A stretch of DNA of 26,897 nucleotides, from NCBI GenBank assembly GCA_019648995.1, contig BLXT01007705.1, positions 344,228 through 371,124 of the forward strand, in the 5' to 3' direction. The notes under the pieces were generated by a model. The model was not told where the DNA came from, did not search any database, and saw only the letters and a program-made list of their open reading frames with translations. The DNA comes from Plakobranchus ocellatus (Eukaryota > Mollusca > Gastropoda > Plakobranchidae). The translations under genes and the position numbers were made by a program. Positions 12,543 through 22,600 of this stretch are shown here, piece by piece (the first letter of the stretch is position 1; each line of letters begins with the position of its first letter).

Positions 12543-13598
12543 TAGATTGGATGGTAAGATGGTTAGGCTTCAGTGCATTAGATATAGTTATTACTTGGTG
12601 TGCAGATCTAATGGGATTTTTCAAAGTAGATATACATGTAGCACAANNNNNNNNNNNNNNNNNNNNNNNNNNNNNNNNNNNNNNNNNNNNNNNNNNNNNN
12701 NNNNNNNNNNNNNNNNNNNNNNNNNNNNNNNNNNNNNNNNNNNNNNNNNNNNNNNNNNNNNNNNNNNNNNNNNNNNNNNNNNNNNNNNNNNNNNNNNNNN
12801 NNNNNNNNNNNNNNNNNNNNNNNNNNNNNNNNNNNNNNNNNNNNNNNNNNNNNNNNNNNNNNNNNNNNNNNNNNNNNNNNNNNNNNNNNNNNNNNNNNNN
12901 NNNNNNNNNNNNNNNNNNNNNNNNNNNNNNNNNNNNNNNNNNNNNNNNNNNNNNNNNNNNNNNNNNNNNNNNNNNNNNNNNNNNNNNNNNNNNNNNNNNN
13001 NNNNNNNNNNNNNNNNNNNNNNNNNNNNNNNNNNNNNNNNNNNNNNNNNNNNNNNNNNNNNNNNNNNNNNNNNNNNNNNNNNNNNNNNNNNNNNNNNNNN
13101 NNNNNNNNNNNNNNNNNNNNNNNNNNNNNNNNNNNNNNNNNNNNNNNNNNNNNNNNNNNNNNNNNNNNNNNNNNNNNNNNNNNNNNNNNNNNNNNNNNNN
13201 NNNNNNNNNNNNNNNNNNNNNNNNNNNNNNNNNNNNNNNNNNNNNNNNNNNNNACACAGAAGCTGCTCGGTCTCTTTATTCACAATGTTGAATAAACGTT
13301 ATGGACCGCAAATTGGATACTTCGGTTATGTCGATAATTTAAAAATGTTCAATGCTATTTAAACAGGTAAAGAATTGACGTCGGTAGATATTGCATGGAT
13401 CCAACACATAAAACGAGATAATTTTTTCCCGTCCATCGGGACAATTGAGCGGGATTTCAGCGGGGCAGCCCGGAAAACGGAATTTTTTGGCGTTCACCGG
13501 GATTTTTCTCGGCGAAAACGGAAAGTTGGCAGGTCTGCATTCAGCATTGTCTCATGCAGCTTTCTGTTTTTCAAAACGATTTTTAATTTTTTTTTCTT

Positions 13599-13639
<41 letters not shown>

Positions 13640-16600
13640 GAAGGGATGGAGAAACATGTATCACCACCAAGGAGGTGATGGTGGCTGCCAAAAATGCCTT
13701 CATTTAATAAAAGTTACACAATTGCAGCTGTGGCAATTTCAGCAACTCTTCAGAAGTAGCCAGATAAAAATATTTAATTTTTATTCCCCTAACTTTCATA
13801 TCCATTTCAAGATTTCAAATGTTCAAGATATGATCTTGATGCACATAATTAAAAGCAAATGAACTCTGACCTGTCTATGAGCAGCAGTTGCAGACATGTG
13901 TTGATGAGATGAGCTACCAGTGGAGAGTTGTCTCGTCTCACAGTCTCAATACCTTTGCAATCCATCTTGTCATGACCGCGGGGATTTGTCCAGTACAGGC
14001 CAGCATAGCGCTTCTTATTGATCAGCAGATAGGGAAAATACACCTGGCAATAGTCATACACAGAGTTACGAGAAAAGTGAGGGTATAAGTCAATTTTCTG
14101 AGTAAAAAAAATTTGTGTGGTGCTGAGGCACTCTTGTATGGCAACCAATGGTGGGAAACATGACATCAAGGTCTAGTCAAGTGAAACACCAGAATGCTGT
14201 AGGAGAGACACTGAAAATTTATAAGATCATATCAAGACATTTCAATTTTTTTTCTTGTTTAATGCTGTGCTGTGAACAATTTAACAAAAGTCGTAGGTTT
14301 CTGCTGTGAGCATATTTTAGCTTGATGAGAAATTGATCCATTTCCAATGAAGGTATTTTTTTCATAGTGCGATGATGGAAAACAATATTTCTTGTAACAG
14401 TAAGGAAAAAAAAAACTGCCCATTGAAACATATTCAATAAAACAAATTGAAAAATACATTAAATACAAAAAGCCGTCCTCAATTCAAGAATTATAATGGT
14501 AATAACAGCACCAAGGATGCAAGCCTAATAAATAATGAATGTAAAATGTTCTATTTGTCAAATGTCATACTTTGATTTTCTTTTTTTCAAATTAGGAACA
14601 TCCCATATCTTATTTCGATGTGAGAAAGATGGATCATGTTTTAAAGCAAAATGATTTGCATGCCAGTAATTTTCGATGGATATTTTGCCTAAGAGAATAA
14701 AACTAGTAATAATACAATAAAAATACAATTGGACAAAAAAGAAAAACAATACCTTTTTAATCTAGATGTTTGATTAATTGTATTGAAAACTGCAATGTCC
14801 TCTCTTTAACATCCAAATTTACAATATCTCTACTTATGATAAATAAGCGGGAATATTCATAAAAGCACTCAGATAAAATGGCCACATTTTTAAGCAATAC
14901 TTTTCTGCAAATTTTAAATTTATTTGAGACCAGAACAAATGAGTCACAAGGGGCATTTTTGGCTTTGACAGGGTAAAAGAAATGTATACGGCTAAGTTGA
15001 TTTTAACCAAGATATTGGAGTTTAACATTTTTGAAAAAAGCAATTTCATTCTTTCAAAAAAAAAAAGAGATACAGCTTAGAAATCATACTTCTTCAATGT
15101 TTCATATACAACATCCGACTTATTAGAACTGGTCTCTAGATATTTTTAAGTTATAGGAAGGCAGCCATATAAGAAAATTAATTTTTTTTTATCTATCAAA
15201 ACTTTTTCCCATTTTTTTTTTTACCAAAGTCCTTAAGATCACAGAGCAAGTAAAAAATTTTTTATCTTCAAATGATTTACTGCCACTAATAACATAAAAC
15301 AATCATGTAAAAGCTGCAAATAAAAGTAAAGGACTAAGGTAGGGGTTTCTCCATTTCTCACCTTCTCAAACTCAAGCCTGATGGGACTGACAAACTTGGT
15401 GGAGATGAACTCGGCTGCATGCTGGCCCAACTTCATCGCTTCCTCAACAGTCTTCACTCCAAACTTGCACATCACAGAATCAGTGTCTCCGTAAATCACC
15501 TGGACACAAATTAGTATAGTATGATAAACCTCAATGCCGGATGTATTGAGAGAAACAAAAAGTCACGCACACAGAGCTTTCTCTCATCCTACATCAAAAG
15601 CACCATCATCATCATCAACCACAACGCTGGTAAAAAAAATTGGAAATAATTTTTTATCTACACACCTTAATTTATTTGAGCTGTCAGTATAAACTTCCTT
15701 CTATCTGCGAAAAGCTATAAGGTAAATAAACCTAATATCTCTAGCTGTCTCAAAGCTCCTTGAAAAAACGTATTCATAAGAAGAATTTGTCCAATATCTA
15801 ATTTACATTCCTCTTTTAGCACACTGGATTTCTTTTTTCTCTGGCAAGTTAAGAAGCAATATATATATATATGGGAACAAATAAATGAGAATATATCATT
15901 ATATATAATTTTTTTTTTCTGTACAAAAAATTAAATAACAAAGAATTTAAAGGATGATTTTAAAGTTTATTGCTGCTTATTGATATGACTCACTGACCTT
16001 AGCATCATGTTCATAGCCATTTTCTTTTGTGTATGTCTCTTCCACATACTGTCTTGTCATCTCAATCATCATACGCCCAAAAGCTGTCACACTCTGAGAA
16101 GTTTTAAAAACAAAAAGTTAAAACTATATGGATCAAAGAACCTGAGCCAATCACATTTTCATATAATTGTTATGGATTACTACAGTATAAAGACAGTCTC
16201 CATTTCTGTAATCTATACATACACCTTTAAAGTCTGTATTTTCCTGTCATCCTTTTGCAACTATTTGTGTAAAATGACCAAAAAAATCAGGCAATTCAAG
16301 AAGATAACTCAAAGACAAACAAAAAGCTATCAACTTTATTTTTATGTGCTTATTACATGTACGAAAGGCCTAATCTTTTAAAAAAAAAAAAGTTTTAAGT
16401 CTATAAGAGCTTTCTACTGTGCATAAAATTTATGAAAATCATTATTTCAAGTTTTCCTCCAAGCATCTCAATATCATGGTGATATTACACATTTCAGTTA
16501 TTAGCAAATGAGTGGTTGTGAAAAATGCATTCAGTGTCTTTGGTTTTTTTTAACAAATTATTGAAAAAAGTGATAAAGAGGATAGAGAAAAAATTCCATT

Positions 16601-19600
16601 AGCTTGTGATTTGTAGTTTTTAAAAACTTTATTATCATGGAACAAATTATAACAGCTAACAAGGCTCCTAGCGAAATTGTGCTTTTCTTCAACTTCACAA
16701 TAAAAACTATACTTAAATAAAACTAGGCATTCCATTCTTTAAAATTTAGCTACTCAAATGAAAAACAATGTTTACTTCACTTAATGTGTGGAAGAATACA
16801 AGTTATCTTTCTTTTAAACATACAAATTTAGGAAAAATAGCTATAAATGATCTATTGAAGGCTTTAAACTTGTCATCATTACTTTGTTATTTCAGATCTC
16901 CATTTTCCTTGAGCCAATAGATATATTACTGCTCCACCTTTTTCAATTCTTTTGTTTTGTGTCACTCGAAAGTGAGATGGTTTATAGCAGAAAAAGGCAT
17001 GATACAGTTGTCATAACCGTACATTTTTTACATACAAATTTTCTAACAACCTTTAGGAAAGTCAGTCAGAGTTCTTTACTACTTACAATTTATTATTTTT
17101 GCCTCTGGGAACTAAAAAATCTGTTTTTCCATGCTCAATTTTTCAGTATCATGTTTCATTTTTGTCGTGACAATATACTAATATTCTAGATCCACTTATA
17201 TTGTGTGTGTGTGTGTATGCATGTTCTAGATTGATGGCATATGAGAGATATACACAGAAGTATTTTTTTTTAAGTACCTGTGAGATTTCAAGACAAGGCA
17301 GTTTCCCGACCTGTGCCCCAGTGAAACCATATACAGAGTTAGCACTTAGCTTCAGTGCAAGCTGTCGACCATCCAAAACTTTCCTTTTGAATGGGTCCTT
17401 TTCATTTTTCAAATCAAACTTTGCTCTGAGAAAAATGTGTAAATTTGTGAGTCATGCATAAAAAAAAAAAAATTTCAAGGGCTTATCACTGAGAATTCCT
17501 GGCAGCCTAAAATTTAAGAGAAAAATAAATAGAAAATTTTGAACTTGCTAGACTTTGAATGGTTTCTATCTTGAAGCCAGATTATATCAGTCAAATCAAA
17601 TTTCAAAACATTCAAAATATTTTAAGCAAATTCACTTAATACAAACCTTGTTGTAATGACAAATACAAACTATCATAGATGAGGAGAAAAATGTATTTGA
17701 AATATCTACTTTTGAAAAAAAGTTCATATATTTGACTTAGAAAGAAGGATTAAAAACATTTATAAATATAGAAATACAACTAAAGTAAATAGTATAAACT
17801 CACTTTTTTCTAGCTGAAAGCAGTTGTTCCAGAATATCAGGAAGAATTCCCTTTCTCACAGATGCTTTGCAAAAATAATTTCCTGATGGAGTCTTGATAT
17901 ACTGATCTGCAGTAAGCCTGAAAATGAAAAATGGTTTTGAATTTGCTATTGCTAATATGGTTATTCCCATCAGTCAAGGTTTCCATGTGGCTAATTTTGT
18001 ATTTTCACATGAGATTTAACATCATCACATATCACACAAATTTAATCCTGGGAGCCCTGAGTCACCTTAGGCTGCAGATATATACTGGCTCCGTCTGTCT
18101 ACTGCCTGCAAATTGAAGACAACTGATGGGTACAAAAATGTAACTATACTCCGCCCGCCATTTGTTGTCTTCAGTATAAATAAGCGTGCAACAGGGCACT
18201 GGCCTCATTGGATAAAATGAGACAGTTTCAAAGAAGCAGAAATTGACATTGCTTTTGTGCTTGCAAAGAAAAAACTGCAGAAAACGACAACCAAGATCAA
18301 TTCATCCCATAAACAAATTAATCACTTAATGCCCCAGTTGCGACAAGACACTCAGAAATTTAAGGAGTATTTTCAGATGGACCCATCAACATTTGACTTT
18401 CTATTAAACACATGCTCATCTGACTTGTTGAAACAAACAACGACCTTTCAAAAACGAATTAAATCTGAAGAAAGACATATCATGACTTTGAGGTGAGTTT
18501 TTTTAAAAACACTTTTAATCAATTACCTTGTTTTTGAAACTTATCCGACTTTATAAAAATCAAAACAAATGATATTAAATTGTATAAATGCTTTCAAATT
18601 TCATTTTAAAATCTGTTGTCAGCTTCTGGTGAGGTATAGTGCTGCCCATAAAAGTTTTCTTCCCCTCTTGTATTGTGGTGTTGTAGAATAGATCCCCAAT
18701 GTTGAAGGCCTGCAGAGCTGTTGCTCCCGCGGTTGACAGCGAGGTGCTGTACTTCAGCTCGAAAGAGCATTGTATTTATAGAGTCAAGTTGTGAAACCAT
18801 TTGTATCAATCCTTTAAAACAAAGTTCATGTTCATTTTAGGGCTCTTGCTTCAACGCCTTGATGATCTCCTTATCAATGTCTTCTGTGTCATATTTCCTT
18901 TCCTTTTGTCTAATTGAGGTGGAGGCAGTGTCTTGGGAGCTGTTAAGGAACTCAAACTGAGATTGTGGTGAGCCACTGCTAGGCTGACTATCAGCCTGGC
19001 TTTCCTGCATGACCAAACTTTCCTCAGCTATGGGCACACTGTCCAAATCACCACTGCTTTCTCGCGAGGCAACAAAAGGATTAAAAAACGACATCCTGTC
19101 GTAGAGATACGACTGGCGTTAGGTGCAAGCTGCCTGCCCAGACTTCTTTGTGTTCTCTCTCCGCTTCCTCAAAAAGTAATCCTGCAGCGACTGCCATTTT
19201 ACTTTGCATACTGTGGCTGAGGAAGAAAACAGAAAACACATTTGTTGTTTTTAAATATGTTAGTTTCAAAATGAACGGGTGGAGCTGTAATAAATTATAG
19301 AAATAAAAGTATATAAATGTCATAGCTATATTAACTATATAATTGAATACAGGCCATACGTTTGTGTAACATAGATTCTTGGCGACTGGAAAATCATTTC
19401 TTTCCTCGAGCTTTTGTTTTTTTAGAATGGGCTTTGCAACTGTCAGGACTATTGTAAAGGATACAGTTGTCATTATCTGGGATGAATACAAGCAACTGAA
19501 ATGCCTATTCCTGATCATGATAAGTGGACTTCCATCACAGACAAATACTTTGCCAGGTGTGATTTTTCTTTATGTATAGGAGCGGTTGGTGGCAAACATG

Positions 19601-22600
19601 TTAAGATCAAGGCACCGCCAAACTCTGGGTCAAAATATTTCAACTACAAAGGCCATCACTCGGTAGTCCTAATGGCTATGACAGATGTGGGACCATACAA
19701 AAGCAATTGCAACAATCATAGATGTGGCACCATACGAAAGCAATAGCAACGGTCATAGATGTGGGACCATACGGAAGCAATAGCGACGGTGGTATTATTC
19801 AAGATTCAGCTTTCTACAAATTGCTCAACTCTAACAACCTCAACATCCCAGAGCTGACATTTACACCCCGCACCGATATAACAGTGCCCTTTGTTTTTGT
19901 TGCATATGAAGCTTTTCCTTTCACACCAAACATGATGAGACCGTTTCATAGGAGGGAAGTAACAGATGAAAAGAGGATATTCAATTATCGAGTGTCGAGG
20001 GCAAGACGCCAAGTAAAGTGTCCCTTTGGTATCTTATCAAGCATGTGGCGGATTCTTTTGGCAACAATTGAAGTTCACAATACTTTTGCCTGTGACATTA
20101 AAGCGGTGTGTCCTTCACAATGTGATAATATACAAAGAGGAAGACAGGATTCCCTTCATTTCTAATGATGACTTGCAGTGGAGGCAAGGACTCACAATAA
20201 TGACTTGCCAGCATGCAACAGAAGACCAGGCAACAAAGTCATGATTGTCAAAGATACGTTAGTGTCTTATTTCGTATGACCACTCGGCAGTTTACCATAG
20301 CAAAATAACTGATGGAACTTCTTTGCATCGCGGATGTTAAAGGAGCAATAATAGGTCAACATATCATAAAAAAAAATTAATCTTATACATGTAAATGTTA
20401 TGAAAATACAACATTTGGGCTACAGAATGGTAATGGATTGGATTTTGACATTCATGATGATTGATTCTTTGTGAGTTTTCAAAAAAAGACTTGGTATCTC
20501 ATATAAAGATCATATCACAAATGAGGAAGTGAGTAGAAGAATTGAAAATGCCATTGGACCACATGTTGACCTTCTGACCATCGTTCGACAAAGAAACATG
20601 AAATGGTATGGGCACACTACTCGTTCACCTGGCCTTGCCAAGACCATCATGCAGGGTACCGTAAATGGAGGCAGAAGGAGAGGGAGGCGGAAGAAACGCT
20701 GGGATGACAACATCAAAGAATGGACAGGACTTGAGCTGAGAAACCTTACGGAAAGCTGAAGATAGAGAGGAATGGAAAGCTGTGGTTAGGAGCTCTGCTG
20801 CGTCCCAACAGATCTCAAATCTAAGGGATAGGTGATAGGTGATGATTGATTTCTGATGCATTGATCATCATGTAATGAAGCTTAGTTTCTGGGTTTATTC
20901 ACCTTACATGAACGAAAAAGTACACATATATCTTATTTTATCTTATATTTATTGCCATTGTTAATTTGTCTCTTTTATTTATGTCCTATCCTGAAAGCAT
21001 AATCCTGATATATCTAATACTCAAAATAATTGCACCCATTGTGTTCATGCTAAAACTTCAATTAACTTTTGTTTTTCACTTTGAGCTGAGAAAAATTTAG
21101 AAAATATAAGTATCTAGACTATCTAAATGTGCAGATATTAGATCTAGTCTAAACGTAGTCAAGAGGCAATAGCAATATTATGAATATCTCAAGACAAGTG
21201 AAATCTATAACTCAAAAATTTATCACATAATTTAAAAAAAAAATGCTTGATGAAGCCCAATATAAATCTAATTTGAAGAGGACAGTACTGCATTGAACAC
21301 TTAGCCTTATAGAGTCAGAGCCAAAGTAGCCCTCTTTCTTTTAGATCACAAGGGGAAACAATGTGCATTGGCGAGCACGAACGCCTAAATGTAAAAAAAA
21401 AAAAAAAACCCATAAAAACAAGATGCTGTTGACTTCCATTTGGTTAATTGTAATTTTTCCCTCTTCGATTTTATAAAAGGTGTCCTGACCTTAATGTATA
21501 GGGAATGGTTAACATAGAATTAAAAAAAAAACACCTCACATTTACCATTTTTCTACCACTATTAATGCAAAAGACAAACAATAAAATCATAATAAAGAAC
21601 AAAAACAACTTGGACTTTTGTGCCTACCGTCAGATTCAATTTCCTCAGCTACATCCTTCCAGTTTTCCAACGACATCTCTGTTGCTATACATCTTGTCAG
21701 TTTTATCATATAATGTAGACCGAGATTCGGCTGCGTTGATGAGGGCTTCTTCTTTAATTGTTGGAAATAAAGCCATTTCTTGAAAAGAAAGCGTATAATA
21801 AAAACGTAGATCTTACCAGAACCTATTTGATTGCGCGGAAAAATATTAAACTGTGCAAATTCACTGGCACGGAATATTGGTAAAGTTGAAACCGAAACTG
21901 AAACCTAGAAATAGGTTTTCCTTGATAAACAAACCAAGAGTGAATTGTGTAGTGTTTATAAAAGCCAACATGAATTTTTTTTTTTTTTTTATTACCCGAA
22001 AAATCGCAACTTCTTTACATTTGCGGTTTTCGCATGCGATGAAATCAAATTTAGGCTTAAGAACAAAAAACATATCGTGATGTTTTAGGTTTTACTAATT
22101 CACGCTCCGCCTCAGGCTATTGAATCATTTCCGCTTGGGTGCGAGTCGTCTTGAAGAAAAGAATGCAACATGCAGCACTTCAATCCAGCTTCTCTCGAAC
22201 AGTTGTCGGCAAGGCAGAGTTAGTTTGATTAATCTATCCGTCACCTCCGTATTGTATTTGTAAGTGAGGCGTGCTCGGTCCTCGTCCATCTTTATCCTTC
22301 CAACTATTGCCTTCAAACCGAGCTTAGAGTATCCTCAGCCTCAGAAATTCACCTGCCTGGGCAAATTTTGGTTAAATTCCATATGTCAAAGGTTAACCTA
22401 GGGGAGAATTCCACTCTGCTTGACAGGTGTCACAGTGTTTAGCAGTTACACTGCTTTACCAGTTGACCTTTTGAGAGCCAAAAGCCACAACCATGGCTTC
22501 CAGTTTGACTGAGAGAAGCCACACAAGTGGCTTTCACAGGAGGTGTGCCAAATTGACTTGGAGTGTTACTTTAAGTCTTCATCATTATTGTTTTTTTTTA

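Larger units (their letters stand above)
11383..13870. other. POLD1 intron with assembly gap and simple repeats
   Basis: 2.5-kb intron as assembled, true length unknown because of the N run. It holds three CTCACAGGAAT direct repeats, GA- and AC-rich arrays on both sides of the gap and a CpG-rich block near 13425-13540, listed separately. Long frames crossing the N run are artefacts. Confidence 0.85.
18606..21776 (-). pseudogene. MADF-BESS protein of the Harbinger element, two exons, broken
   Basis: Exon 1 (21776-21628) reads [20 protein letters not shown], then [18 protein letters not shown], a one-base frame slip in an A-run, then [12 protein letters not shown] and a GTAGGC donor. Exon 2 (19216-18606, acceptor CTTCCTCAG) continues [33 protein letters not shown], an acidic/serine-rich linker, [18 protein letters not shown] and a BESS-like [24 protein letters not shown] is a Myb/SANT-type DNA-binding domain and BESS a protein-interaction motif. 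PIF/Harbinger elements typically encode such a second protein, which helps the transposase bind and enter the nucleus. In-frame TAA stops at 19121-19119 and 18839-18837 plus the frameshift make it non-coding. Its intron contains transposase exon 2 on the other strand. Confidence 0.82.

Noticed and set aside
12457-13362. Long open frames of 220-271 codons across 12457-13362
   Set aside because: They exist only because the N run contains no stop codons; the flanks are microsatellite.
13849-14169. Extending the POLD1 KKRY exon as a 106-codon stand-alone ORF
   Set aside because: Clean AG acceptor and GT donor restrict the coding part to 13871-14043; sequence outside does not match the family.
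18050-18075. GGGAGCCCTGAGTCACC as the left terminal inverted repeat of the Harbinger element
   Set aside because: No matching reverse complement was found on the right side up to 22850, and no 3-bp target duplication could be assigned.
19081-19518. 145-codon minus frame ending in [18 protein letters not shown] as a separate transposon protein
   Set aside because: It is a shadow of MADF exon 2: the overlapping frame gives [17 protein letters not shown] and joins the downstream MSFFNPFV block in the same frame.
20510-20861. Minus-strand frames over the LINE fragment
   Set aside because: Antisense to the recognisable plus-strand LINE protein tail; no independent homology.
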